Positions 1 to 11,335 of a stretch of 64,000 bases of DNA are shown here, in pieces. The position numbers and the translations under genes are program-made. This stretch comes from Stromatinia cepivora (lineage: Eukaryota > Ascomycota > Leotiomycetes > Helotiales > Sclerotiniaceae), in contig RCTD01000012.1 in assembly GCA_014898415.1 (NCBI GenBank), positions 682,001-746,000 of the forward strand, read 5' to 3'. The notes beneath the pieces are model-generated. The model was not told the DNA's origin. It ran no database searches and saw only the letters and a list, made by a program, of their open reading frames with translations. How positions within the stretch are numbered: the first letter of the stretch is position 1; every line of letters begins with the position of its first letter.

Positions 1-667
1 ACAATTGATAAACCTAGAAGCAGTAATAGCCCACGCGAGTAAAGTTCAAAATTTCAGCCTTGTGTATGCTATCATACTCTACCGGCAAGTACATGTGTGA
101 CCGACCTTCATGAACACAAACCGTTATACTACAGTGATGCATAACCAACCACTATATCGAGATGATTGTGATAAAGTATCCGATTTCGCGGGCAACGTCG
201 GGCACGATAAACGGCTAACAGGGGGTTGGTGTTGATGTCGTGGGTGCGGTGCAACCCAGAGAACAGGGTACGCAAGTTTTTGCACATTTTCAGCTGACTG
301 AAATGCAGTAGATATGCCAAAAAATGCTACGATTGACATGTTCAATCGTGAAATGAACCTCCATCAGGAAGCTCCTGATAAGATAACATGCCTTGTGAAT
401 CAACTTTGATGTTTGTACTTTCAGTTCGATCAATCACTTGATTGCGAAGGTGTATGGCTGAGGATGATAATATAGCTTCAGGGAGAACCGGAGCTAAAAA
501 TATCAAGAAAGAAATCAAGAAAGAAAGAAAAGATCTTCAAAAAGTAAGCCATCATGAAGGTATCTAATACATATCACGTGGTGGTTATCGTAAAATGCGC
601 TAGTCTTATCGCTGTGCTTCGAGTAAAAAAAATTCAAAATTGTCAAACGGAGAAAAGTTGAGGGTCA
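1..667. other. Left-edge intergenic region upstream of MPP10
   Basis: No ORF here has recognisable protein character. It ends in an A-rich stretch before the MPP10 start, and the last 200 bases probably hold the MPP10 promoter and 5' leader. Nothing else is visible. Confidence 0.5.
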
Positions 668-2893
668 ATGATGGCGACGACAAGCAGCATTACATCCTCG
701 ACAACATCAACTTCACACACCATGACTGCTTCCCCACCGGTTAAAGTTTCCGCTACTATATCTACCCAAAATGGCACAAATGTACCAAGTTCAATTGAGG
801 ATTTAGTATCTGCGCTTACTCCGACCAATCGACATACTTTCATTGCGCCTTCGTCGAAATTACCTAATGCGAGTTTGGAATATGCAAAAGAAACATTGGA
901 TAGATTTGCGGGAAAGTTAGGAGATGAACAAGCTAAAAGATTGAAAGAGCAGAGGAAAAAGAGGAAGAGAGGTGAGAGGGATGAGGCTGCAGGAGAAGTG
1001 CTGAAGATTAGGAAAATACATACTCAAGGGTTTGAGGTTCAGCAAGTTTGGGAACAGGCTAAGAGGGTTATTGATGCACTGAAAGGAGATGCTGAAAGAG
1101 CTCTCGAGGAGCTTGGAATTGGTAGGGATGAGAGTGAAGAAAGTGAAAACGAAGAAGAGGGTAATTCTGATATGATGAAGTTTGATGAAGATGGATTCGA
1201 AATTGGCTCGGATAATGAGAGCAAGGAAGGGGACGAGGACCTCGAAGATATGGAAGAGGAATTTCACACCGATGAAGAGGATGAAATGGACGGTCAGGAC
1301 GATGGGGAGGCTTTCGAAGGATTTGGAGAAGAAGAAGATGAGGAAGACGATGAGGATGAAGATGATGACGAAGCTGGAGTTTTCGTGGAGGATCCAAATA
1401 AACTTAACGATGGTTTTTTCTCAATCGACGACTTCAATAAACAAACAGAATTTCTCGAAAGACAGGATGCTGCAGCAGATCCTTTTACTGGAGAAGCAAG
1501 TGACGAAGAAGATATTGATTGGGGTGCCGATCCAATGTCTATGCCAGTTAAAGCAGATAAAAGCTCCAAACGTGCGAAAGCTATGGATGTCTCAGACGGA
1601 GAGGATGACGAAGAAGAAGACGGACCTACATTTGGTAATATGGATTTGAATGCACCAGAAGGAGATAGTGAGGATGATGATGATATGGATTTAGACGAAG
1701 CTGATGATAACACGAATGATATTCTCTACAAAGATTTCTTTGAACCTCCACCGAGAAAAATAGGCAAAGGAGAAAGGCAAGCAAAATACCTTGAAAGACA
1801 AGCCAAAAAAGCCAAATCAGCACCCGAAGAAGATGCAGCTGCAATGGAGCGAGCTATGGCTGACGTCCGACGCGATCTATTTGACGATGAAGATGATGCC
1901 AATTCTGAAGATGCCCTGTCGGATCTCGACCCTGCAGATCCTAAGTCCCGTCGCTCAGCCCACGAACGTCGCCAAGCTAAAATTAGCGAGGAGATTCGTC
2001 GCCTGGAAGCTGCATCCGTCGCGAAACGTGATTGGACACTATCAGGAGAAGCAAAAGCAGTGGATCGACCCATGAACTCTCTCCTTGAAGAAGATCTCGA
2101 TTTCGAACGCACCGGCAAACCCGTTCCCGTCATCACAGCCGAAGTCAGCGAAAGCATCGAAGAACTCATCAAGCGACGAATCCTAGCCCAAGAATTCGAC
2201 GAAGTAATTCGACGTCGTCCAGATTCCTTAACCCCCGCCAACACTCGTCGCGGACTCTTCGAACTCGACGATTCCAAAAACCAACAAAGTCTCGCGGAAA
2301 TCTACGAGGAAGAACATATTAAAAACACCAACCCAGACACATACATCAGTAAATCGGACGAAAAAGCTCAAGCCCAAGAAAAAGAAATCGAGAACCTATG
2401 GAGAGATGTATGTGCCAAACTCGACGCCCTAAGTTCCTGGCACTACAAACCCAAGCCCGCAGCCCCTAGTCTCACAGTCGTAGGCGACGTCGCTACAATC
2501 AGCATGGAAGATGCACAGCCATCTACGGCATCCGGTATCGCGGGCGGCGAATCAATGCTTGCGCCACAGGAAATTTATAAGGCGGGTCAAGTGGTAGAGG
2601 GTCAAAAGAAAGATAATAAAGAAATTACACGTGGAGGTGCACCCGTTGCGAGAGAGGAAATGAGTCGAGAGGAGAAATTGAGGAGGAGGAGGAGGGAGAA
2701 GGAAAGAATCAAGAAGATGGGTGAGGGGGAGAAGGTGCCGAGTAAGAAGGCGAAGGAGAAGAAGGATGTAGTAAGTGAGTTGAAGAGAGGTGGGGTGAAG
2801 GTTATTGGGAAGAGGGGCGAGATGAGGGATGTAGAGGGCAAGCGAATTTTGGCGAGCGAGGTTGTTACTGGGGGTGGTGGGTTTAAGTTGTAG
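668..2893 (+). CDS. MPP10: U3 snoRNP protein MPP10
   Basis: Single-exon gene for a 741-residue protein of the MPP10 family, the U3 small nucleolar ribonucleoprotein component that works with IMP3 and IMP4 in the nucleolar SSU processome for 18S rRNA maturation. The N-terminal third has a basic coiled segment, followed by a long Asp/Glu-rich region (about residues 150-355) typical of Mpp10. The family core follows, recognisable from ILYKDFFEPP, the RRPDSLTP segment, NQQSLAEIYEEEH, and the late WRDVCAKLDALSSWHYKPKP and APQEIYKAG blocks. The tail is Lys/Arg-rich, as expected for a nucleolar protein. Two adjacent ATG codons start the frame and either could be used. It converges on the AFG1-like gene with about 160 bp between the stop codons. 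Long minus-strand ORFs beneath it are shadows of its acidic repeats. Confidence 0.95.
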   Translation: MMATTSSITSSTTSTSHTMTASPPVKVSATISTQNGTNVPSSIEDLVSALTPTNRHTFIAPSSKLPNASLEYAKETLDRFAGKLGDEQAKRLKEQRKKRKRGERDEAAGEVLKIRKIHTQGFEVQQVWEQAKRVIDALKGDAERALEELGIGRDESEESENEEEGNSDMMKFDEDGFEIGSDNESKEGDEDLEDMEEEFHTDEEDEMDGQDDGEAFEGFGEEEDEEDDEDEDDDEAGVFVEDPNKLNDGFFSIDDFNKQTEFLERQDAAADPFTGEASDEEDIDWGADPMSMPVKADKSSKRAKAMDVSDGEDDEEEDGPTFGNMDLNAPEGDSEDDDDMDLDEADDNTNDILYKDFFEPPPRKIGKGERQAKYLERQAKKAKSAPEEDAAAMERAMADVRRDLFDDEDDANSEDALSDLDPADPKSRRSAHERRQAKISEEIRRLEAASVAKRDWTLSGEAKAVDRPMNSLLEEDLDFERTGKPVPVITAEVSESIEELIKRRILAQEFDEVIRRRPDSLTPANTRRGLFELDDSKNQQSLAEIYEEEHIKNTNPDTYISKSDEKAQAQEKEIENLWRDVCAKLDALSSWHYKPKPAAPSLTVVGDVATISMEDAQPSTASGIAGGESMLAPQEIYKAGQVVEGQKKDNKEITRGGAPVAREEMSREEKLRRRRREKERIKKMGEGEKVPSKKAKEKKDVVSELKRGGVKVIGKRGEMRDVEGKRILASEVVTGGGGFKL

Positions 2894-3055
2894 ATTGGAG
2901 TTGTGGGGGAGGTGTAATTACAACAATTATGCAGATGGATATCAGGCAATTGCCATTGTTACCCTTCAATACAATAAATGGATGTGCTGTGAAAAGTATT
3001 GTATGTGTCAAATATCAAATAGAATAATCTCGCATATACGAAATATATACATCCT

Positions 3056-5137
3056 CTAATTCTTCTCTCCACCATTTCCCAATTTCCCCCTCTCCCTCTC
3101 TTCCAACAATTTCCCCTCCAATCCCGCCGGCGTCTCAAGCTCCACATACCCCCCCATCCTAACATCACCTTTTACCTCCCTCTTCTCCACATCCCCAACC
3201 CCGAAATCATCTAACTTCGTCTCCCCACTCCTCCTTTCCCACCGCCTAGCCTCCACACTCAATGGTCTCCACCATCCTTCCCCGTTCCCGTCTCCTCCCC
3301 TCGCATGCCATCTACCGCCACACATTTCCCACAATCTACTCGCCGCCCTCTTATACGCAAACCTTTCATCCTCGCCAGTGAAACTTTCCGTCCTCCCGAA
3401 ATCCACGCCTTTCCTATATCCTTTCTGCCTTCCGATCTCATTACCCGCCCCAGGAACCGGGCCAAAATCTGCATCTTCATCTGGATCATATCCAGTTTTA
3501 ATATTGGGGGTATCGGTATATGTAGAGATATTCGGACGGAAAGGAGAAGTTTGGTCTTGATAGATTTCAGAGAGGGTTTCGGGGTATACGGCATCTTGGG
3601 GATTTTCGGATTCGGAATCTGAGGAGGTAGAAGGCAGATTAGTCTCGGGGAAAAAGAGGTTATCTGGGCCGACGGCGGCGCGGATAATGAGTTTACAGCG
3701 AGCTTCGTAGAGGGCGTCGAGGAGAGTGATGAGGCGCCTTGCTTCGTTTTTTTGTAGCAGGGTTAGAATAGGGATAGAGTCGAGGATGAAGGTATGGAAG
3801 GTGGAAGCCATGGTTATATAGTCTGCGGGACCGAAAGTACCTCCGCAAAGAGTGGGGAAGTCCCAGTAGGTAATACCATTAAGATGCCGGGGAACGGGTA
3901 CTGTACGGCCATAGACGAGGAGGGTAGTTGATTGCCATGGGATTGGATCTGAAGAGGATGGAAAAGCCGATTTTACTAGTTTTCCCCAAGCATCATCACT
4001 GCCTGAAGTGAGAAGGTATTTCTTAGGGGTGTTCGCCTTTGCAGTTTTCTCAGTTGTCTTGCCATCGTTCTCTTCATGAACACTTTGCTCATATCCGAGT
4101 CCAAAATTGCCAGATGAAAGTTTTTCGAGCCCAGTAAACCCTTCTATCATTTCCTCTCGCATTATTTCGGACATTTTCGCCGTTTCATCATCAACATCCT
4201 CAATTTCTCTTCGTCTCCAATCCCTACCACCTTTCCCCATATCCCAGATCTCACACCTGGCTTTCAGGACTCCGACAAAACTAGAAAACTCATTCCGACC
4301 AGAGAACATGTCGAGCTTCTGGGGTTTAGCTAAGCCTAGCCAATTCTTCACAAGGCCGCCTCTCCCTGAAACGGCATAATCCATACCACTAGCCTTCTCT
4401 AGTTCTTCTGGCATACGATTTGAAGATGCAATTAGAACACCACCCAATTGAAAGAATGGTGTCAAAAGATTACTCAAAATTTTACTCGCAGCTCGGTCTG
4501 GCAATTGGAACTCGTCCAGGAAAAGGATCGGCGACTTTTCAATCATATCCTTTGCTAGCCAAAGTAGTGAATAGTCTTCTGAACCTAGATCTCCATGATT
4601 GAAGCGAGACTGCCTCAATTGTTCCAAACGTGCAAACGTCTCCAACATGAAAGTATTGAAATGCCATCTTCTTTTCTTGCTGTTCGGTAGACTATCTGCT
4701 AGCATATCCAATAGCATTGACTTTCCAGTCCCAACCTCACCATGAAGCAATATACCTTGTGGAGAATCCATTTGCATTGCTGCTTCATGGCTTGTAAGGA
4801 CTCTTGTCATAGCAAGTGTATCTTGCCGTTCTTTTCTTTTGAAAAGATGGGCAAACAGTGGATTGTTCCGTAAAGGATGACCAGGTACTGCTACCGTTCG
4901 TCCATCTTCTTCATTGTGACCATCACCGATGGCCTGACTAATTGCTTTGAGTCGAGCTCCATATTCGGATTGAGGCTTATAGTCCTTCAATCGTAAATAT
5001 AACTTTTGTAAATGTAAAGCTATGCGATGTTGAGCTGGATCGGGGTCAATGGCTTTCGTGGCTAATAGAGCGCGATATAATATGAGGGGATTGGTTATTG
5101 TAAGCCCTGTAGATTGAGGGAGCTTTGTTGGTGGCAT
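3056..5137 (-). CDS. AFG1: AFG1/LACE1-family mitochondrial AAA+ ATPase
   Basis: Single-exon 693-residue protein of the AFG1-like (ZapE/LACE1) ATPase family, a mitochondrial inner-membrane-associated P-loop ATPase linked to turnover of mitochondrially encoded or imported proteins. Walker A is GEVGTGKS at residues 133-140, Walker B ILFLDEF at 204-210 and the sensor ASSNR near 237-241. Family blocks such as HFNTFMLETFARLEQLR, the LLTPFFQLGGVLIASSNR stretch and the C-terminal YWDFPTLCGGTFGPADY segment are all present. An insert at about residues 545-600 is Ser/Asp-rich and looks fungal-specific. It is longer than yeast Afg1 (about 500 residues) because of this insert and an extended tail. It is transcribed away from NUP133 across an 843-bp shared upstream region. 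I see no broken motif. Confidence 0.93.
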   Translation of the reverse strand: MPPTKLPQSTGLTITNPLILYRALLATKAIDPDPAQHRIALHLQKLYLRLKDYKPQSEYGARLKAISQAIGDGHNEEDGRTVAVPGHPLRNNPLFAHLFKRKERQDTLAMTRVLTSHEAAMQMDSPQGILLHGEVGTGKSMLLDMLADSLPNSKKRRWHFNTFMLETFARLEQLRQSRFNHGDLGSEDYSLLWLAKDMIEKSPILFLDEFQLPDRAASKILSNLLTPFFQLGGVLIASSNRMPEELEKASGMDYAVSGRGGLVKNWLGLAKPQKLDMFSGRNEFSSFVGVLKARCEIWDMGKGGRDWRRREIEDVDDETAKMSEIMREEMIEGFTGLEKLSSGNFGLGYEQSVHEENDGKTTEKTAKANTPKKYLLTSGSDDAWGKLVKSAFPSSSDPIPWQSTTLLVYGRTVPVPRHLNGITYWDFPTLCGGTFGPADYITMASTFHTFILDSIPILTLLQKNEARRLITLLDALYEARCKLIIRAAVGPDNLFFPETNLPSTSSDSESENPQDAVYPETLSEIYQDQTSPFRPNISTYTDTPNIKTGYDPDEDADFGPVPGAGNEIGRQKGYRKGVDFGRTESFTGEDERFAYKRAASRLWEMCGGRWHARGGDGNGEGWWRPLSVEARRWERRSGETKLDDFGVGDVEKREVKGDVRMGGYVELETPAGLEGKLLEERERGKLGNGGEKN

Positions 5138-5980
5138 TTGGAACTTTCATGGTCGATATCGAAGCAGGAACCTCAATCATGTTGATGGGGGGGTGAAAAT
5201 GCAAGCGTCATAGCCGGCACTAAATCGGTCGTCACTTTCTCAGCCTTGTCTCTCAGCCTTGCATTATAGCCTTGCATGTTATTTTCACGTTCTATTGAAT
5301 ATTTCTTCAGAAACCAAGGCTGTGCGGTCACTGGAAGCTATTTCGTTCAATGCGATCGGACAAATGATGATAGATACAGTAATTCATACCCAAGAACTAC
5401 TTGGTTGTATCGGAAGTGAGGGGATTAAAGGAATGGATACTGTACGTTGTCCATGGCTTGATAATAAGTTTGAGATGTCAATGCTGTACAAAACAGGTTC
5501 TGCGGTGCAGCCATGTGTTTGTTGATGATGTGATTCTGTAATATTCTCACTGATCGTTTGGAAAATACATATATTTCAAGATATGCGCTTGAAGAACTAA
5601 AGTGGATGACTTCAATTGACCAAAAATATTTTCACACATTCATTTATCAAACATCGTTTTCCTTCATTCCATCCAGAATGCATCATGAAAGAATAGACTT
5701 AAGATACAGTAGTAAGCAAGCTTAAGCCTGAACCTTGAGATGTGGTCAGAGCTCAGGTTAAAAACGCGTGGCTCCCACCGCCTTTGTACCTGTATTGATT
5801 TTTGAACCATGATTTAATTATTTTGGGGCAGATTGATCTAAACTTTAAGAAGCTTTAAAACAAAACAAACCTGACGAGCTTTACGACAATTTACTTTCCA
5901 CGAATAATGCCAACAACCCCATCGATCTTTCTTTTATTCTAAATTCCATCTCTTAATTCAGATTTCGACCTATCCTCAAA
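5138..5980. other. Divergent intergenic region AFG1 / NUP133
   Basis: This 843-bp stretch between two divergent starts should contain both promoters. Short ORFs inside (for example one at 5259-5525) have no protein character. A pyrimidine-rich leader precedes the NUP133 start. Confidence 0.5.
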
Positions 5981-8900
5981 ATGTTTTCGCCTGCAGTCAA
6001 CGCTGGCGCTCCTGCTGCAGTAAGGAGTAGTAGAAGACGACCACGACCTTCTTCGAACGAGAATTCATTAGCACAACCAAAGAGCAAGAGAGTTCGAAGC
6101 TCATACGATGATCAGACTTTTGCGCCAAACGGTACACCTGAAATGGACGAAGCAAAAAGCAATAAAGTAGCTACTTTGATGAGGCGCGAAAGTCCTAAGG
6201 AGGCTCCAAATCCAAGACGAGAGATAGCTGTAAGAGGCAAGAAGTCGAAAGGAGCAGACAGGCCTGGGAAGGGAGACGGTAGCGTGGTACTTGTGAGTTT
6301 TTCAGCATGGCATTGTGTTGCGACTTTTGAAAACTGATGGCTTACATCCTCTGGCAGACTAAGAACGATACCTATACGGTTAGTAAACTTCCAGCTCTTC
6401 CAGATCAAATTCGCACAGATATTACAGGTATTTATCACTTTTCCATTGATCTGTAAATCCATTACTAAATCTAATTGACAGCTCGTCTACACGGCGCAAT
6501 ATATTCGGACAGTGGTTATGCACTTGCTCTCACCCATTCTCACGCATATGTCTGGCCATACGCAATCAACATTCCTTCCCCCGAAACTTTTACATTCGCT
6601 TTACCTCATAGCAATAAGCATGTATCAGATCCTCTTCCTCTTGGTTCTCTGGTCTCGCCCTCTGCATCATCTTCGGAGCCAGGCCTTGTCGTTGTTATAC
6701 CTACTACCGGAAAAATTACATATTGGGAATCTATCGCTAGTGCCGCTACACTTGACCTGATCAAACTGAAAAGTAATGGAGTAGGATCAACTATATCAGG
6801 AATGCTTTCCGGAGAAACCGTTGTGCAACTTTTGAATGCGGAAACAGCCGGGTTCGTCCTGGCATTCAGTACCGGACGGCTAGCTTATTTGAGAGTCAGG
6901 GATGGACATGGAAGACCCGAGATATCTGTTCAATTCTTGAGAGGATCAAGCGGACCTTTAGCAGGAGGTATATTTGGCAGTCTGCGGAATGCGCTGTCTA
7001 GCTCAGCGTGGCGTGGAGATATTGCCGCGGTTCGCGCCGGGCCACAGGAGCATGTAGGAGACCGAAATGTTGTCGTCGCAACAGGAAAGGGAAGAATACA
7101 ATTCTGGAATCTCCAAAGAGATGGACAGAATGCGCTGCATGCCGAAGCTGAGGGACGGGAAGCAATTGTAATGGAAATCAAAAAGGCCGAACCTACTCTA
7201 TTGGACTTCTCATTAGAAACCTTCGAGGTTCTTGACTTCACTTTCACACCTCCATCGTCAGGGGAACGTGGCGATGAAGGAGGTAATTTGCTGTTGCTAA
7301 CATCCCTCTCCAATCGACACACCAGTCACTACACCCTCGTTGAAGTTGTTCTTTTGCGGGATCAGTTGATCGTAGAAAATGTTCGACTACTCAAATCCTA
7401 CACCACCGCGGTCAACAAACATGCGATTTCAAAAGCACGAATTTACCTACCAAGTCCAGCGCTTGTTGCCTACATTGTATTTGACCGTGCCGTGGTTGTT
7501 GTTTCCCGGGCAAAACAATCAGACTCGCCCAACTCGCAGCTTCTTTCCGAAAATCATACACTTTTGCCATCGTTTGAAGATGTAGTAGACTTCAGGGAAG
7601 ATACAAACGTTGAGATTGTCGGATCTGGCATGGAAGAACCCCAAAACATTCAAAATGGAATTGAGGAGGCAAAGTCGCGCAAATACAAGGCAAGGCACCC
7701 CGCCGCTGTTCTATTGGTTCGGGGTGGGGGCGTGATTCGTGTGGCAGCCACCGATATTGACAAACTCACATCTAGCACAAGACAGCAAGTCACTGCGAAA
7801 AGCAAGCTGGAACAAGCAGTATTTTACGGCACAATGGCACAAAATCCTTTGAGCTTCGCGGGAAGATCAGAATTGCAATTTCCTGCAGAAGAAGTTGGAG
7901 CAGCTGCTTTGGAGTTGAGCACAGAGATCGTGGAATCTACAACCAACTTTATTCCTTCAGTTTCTGCCTCGCTCGAGCAACATCTCAAAAGGCGAGCAGC
8001 GGCTCTTCATGATCTTGCTAAGCATCTCAAAGTGACTGGCGTAGAGCTTGACAGGGTCACGCGGTGGAAGTTACTTTGGCATGCAGAAAAAATGACGGCG
8101 GCAACAATAATCTGGCAGCGGTATGACGCTCGTATTCGAGAGCTACCAGAAGGACGAAGCGGGGGGCTTCTCGCAGAACTTGTGGACCACATTCATGAAG
8201 ATTTTAAAACAGAGCCTGTTACCGAAAAGGGTGAAGTCGATCGTGTTCGACATTTTTTTATTCATGATGTTGCTAAACTACATTTGGCAATACCGTGGGC
8301 ATTTCAGATTCTCAAATACGCATGGCAGGATGGCCAAAATCCTCCTGCTTCAGTAGTTGAGACATTAAGTCAATCTAATGACATGATGATTGGTGCATTG
8401 GAGGGTGCATTTGACTTTCGGATGGATAATTTGAGACTCTATGGATTGCAATCGGAAATATTGTCACACGGGGTCTTAGAAGAAGGCTACGAAGGACTCC
8501 CAGAGTTTTGGACTTCGACTTTCTACATCACCGAAAACGTTCGAAAGCAAACAGACCTTGTCTCTATACTACTCGGAGAATATTGGAATAAGCCTATTAC
8601 GGAAGGCAGCGCTGATCCTGCAATCCTCGACAAAATACGATTAGAGTATCCTACTCTTATCGATATGGCTATCCGATCCAATGTGGAGAGGATACGTTGG
8701 GTATCGGCGCAAGACTCACCACAACTTCAAATGCAGGCAGAAGGCCTTCAAAATCTGCAATCAACTTCGCAAAATAAACAGCTACAGCATCTTGCGGATA
8801 CATGGAGCCTCCCTGATGAAGCAATGGCAATTGCGGAAAAACACGAAATTCTACAGACGTTGGCCACTGTTCTGATGTATGAGGTCCTTGTGTGTGCTGA

Positions 8901-10340
8901 AGGACTTCGTATGCCGGGCATTGGCGAAGATGAATTTGAACATCTTAGACAGCGAGAAAAAGACCTTAATGAGCGGATGGACAAGTATTTTGCAAACTTC
9001 GGTGCGAGCTGGGCTGCCGCACTCTATGAACACTATATCAGCAATGGAGAAGTGCAACAGATGCTTAATGAGTATCAAAATCATCAAGCATTCCTCACCG
9101 CGTTCCTACGTGACAAACCGGAGTATGCGAAGATTGGTTGGATTCATGAGATCACTCGGGAAAAGGATTACGACGAGGCCGCAAGAATGCTTCTTGAACT
9201 AGGATTAGATCGGGAACGAGATGTCTGGAGCAAAAAGGTCGAGCTTAGCATTGGCAAACTTTCGCGTATGGCGGGCCGAAATTACAGTCAGACAAACGGA
9301 ATCCTCATCCCTGACGGAGGTGAAGCAGAACTTGTCAGAGCAAATCAAGAGCTTGGATTGATCAAAATTCAAGATCTGATTTACAAATACATCTATCCCA
9401 CCATCAGCACGGCCATTGATGATAACGCTGAAGTCCAACTTGCTCTGGAAACTCATGGAAATAAGAGTTTGAAGCAACAATTCTCTTTCATGAACCTGCT
9501 CGAAAATAGCATGACTCAACTCATCAAGCATGAGTCTATGGATGCTTTCAGCTTGGTTGATTTGCTTACCTTAATGGGTGATGATTTTAGAGCCATGGAA
9601 CAAGATGACTTCAGCATTAGCAGGTTTTATTGGGCCCTTGAAGCTATCCGTTTGGGTGTTTCAAATAAAGAAGAGAGGTTGCTCATGCAACGTGTTGTCT
9701 GGAGGAGATGTCTCTTGAGAGATGACTGGGCTGCGATGAACAATACAGAGGCTAAGGACGATCAATTCGTAGAAGATCAGTTAAAGACAACAGCCTTGTA
9801 TTGGACACTCAAGGCCTGCTTCAAAAATCGTAAGTATTATCGTTTTAACTACCTATGTCGAAATACAGGCTGACCACATGTTCAATAGGTATCTTCGAAA
9901 AGGATCTCACCATCAAGCCATTAAGTCCCCAGGAGGTCATTGGCGTATGCACAGATGAGCTAGAACAACGATGGTCTCGAATTGACACCAGCATGCGCAA
10001 ACGCATGATGGAAGATTATCAGATTGAAGACGAAGCATTAACACTCTACCTCGAGACGGCTAGAATAGATGAGTGGCATCAACAGGCGGCGGAACTCGCA
10101 AAACAAGATTTTAGAAATGAAATCGGTGCCGAAACTACTGAGGGCTCGGTTATGGATAGAGAGGCAGCGAGGACTCTGGAGGATCTAGAGAGGAGTATTG
10201 CGGATAATGAAAAGGAGAGGGCGGAGAGCATGTTAAAGTCGAGGCCAAGGCATAGGGCTAGACCAAAGTTTGATGGAAGAAGCAGTGCTAGTGGGAGTGT
10301 GCGAGCGGGTAGTTTTAGAAGCTCGGTAAAGTTATATTGA
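5981..10340 (+). CDS. NUP133: Nucleoporin NUP133
   Basis: Four-exon gene for a nuclear pore scaffold protein of the Nup133 family, the distal stalk member of the Y (Nup84/Nup107) complex. I place exons at 5981-6292, 6358-6427, 6482-9829 and 9889-10340. The introns are 65, 54 and 59 bp and all are GT..AG, giving about 1393 residues. The N terminus is basic and disordered (Ser/Arg-rich). It is followed by the beta-propeller region, beginning around the segment encoded at 6482 (ARLHGAIYSDSGYALALTHS). An all-helical C-terminal half has Nup133 character (WLYxI-type helices, YHFNYLF-like end). The exon 3/4 junction restores the frame as NRIFEKDLTIKPLSP. Length agrees with fungal Nup133 (about 1,150-1,400). 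The last 60 residues are Arg/Ser-rich. It reads head-to-head with the AFG1-like gene. Confidence 0.9.
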
Positions 10341-10682
10341 AGAATAAGTGGGTTATGACGGGAAAAAAATATGCAGATGGGATGGTTTTGTAAGATTCAA
10401 TTCTGGCAGCTCTTCTATTAGGGTAGTGCAGTCAGTATTATATCACTGGTTCTCACTAGTGTGAAGTGTGTGGAGTTCTTTGGTTTGGTTTGGGGTTTGT
10501 AAACAAAATCTACTCAAATTACCTTGATGAATATGAATGGATGGATGGGATGGATAGGAAGAATGGAAAGAATGGAAAGCATGGATGGTATGGATAATTA
10601 GCATTAGAAGAATAAAAATGTAAAAATTTTGAAAGTTTGAAATTTTCTACGCGCGTGAAATTTTATTTATTAATTTATAATT

Positions 10683-10716
10683 AGGTAGGTAGGTAGGTAG
10701 GTAGGTAGGTAGGTAG
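10683..10716. repeat. (AGGT)n microsatellite
   Basis: About eight perfect tandem AGGT units on the plus strand. A second perfect AGGT tract lies at 11767-11790 and shorter ones at about 12776-12788. Confidence 0.95.
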
Positions 10717-10880
10717 TTCTTCGTATGGTATTTATCCACTCTTTAAGTAAAGGTGAGTTTTATGGTGCATATATATGTGTGTATAGGTATATAGAGATCA
10801 GATTCAGATGTTTGGGTGGAACCGTCTGAGATGGTTTGAAATGGAAATTATGGAATGGGAATTATGGGATGGGGTGGGGG

Positions 10881-10960
10881 GTTTGGAGTAGATAGTTTGG
10901 AGTAGAGAGTTTGGAGTAAAGAGTTTGGAGTAGAGTAGAGAGTTTGGAGTAGAGAGTTTT
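10881..10960. repeat. Imperfect tandem repeat, unit GTTTGGAGTAGAGA
   Basis: Five or so imperfect copies of a roughly 14-base unit (GTTTGGAGTAGAGA, with GATA and AAGA variants) follow a G-rich run ending at 10880. It is a small minisatellite in the noncoding stretch. Confidence 0.85.
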
Positions 10961-11310
10961 GAATCTACAGAGTACAAGAGGGAAGAGGAGGGAGCCGTGG
11001 TGATGCGAGATGCGAGATGCGAGATGGATTACTAGGTAGATTGGTGATTAGAATATAATCCTGTCTTTTTTTGGAAGTTGGAGTTTGGTGTATGTATATA
11101 GTTATATGTTGATTTTTTTGGTTTAGGAAATTTGTTTTGTTTAGAGATTGATGGGTAGGTGGGTGGGTGGATGGATGAATGGAGAGATGGATGGATGGGT
11201 AGATAGATATAAGGGAAGTTGGATCATGGTGTGCAGAGTATATGGTTATATATTCGAATCTTTTTATCTATGGAATTCGATTCAATTCATATTCTTTATA
11301 AATAGATAGA

Positions 11311-11335
11311 TATATATATATATATATATATATAT
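11311..11335. repeat. (TA)n microsatellite
   Basis: A perfect TA dinucleotide run of about 12 units preceded by AGATAGATA. Confidence 0.95.

Noticed and set aside
1726..2277. 183-codon Ser/Arg-rich frame opposite MPP10, and similar frames at 917-1713
   Set aside because: They are complements of the acidic and Lys-rich coding sequence of MPP10 and have no family character.
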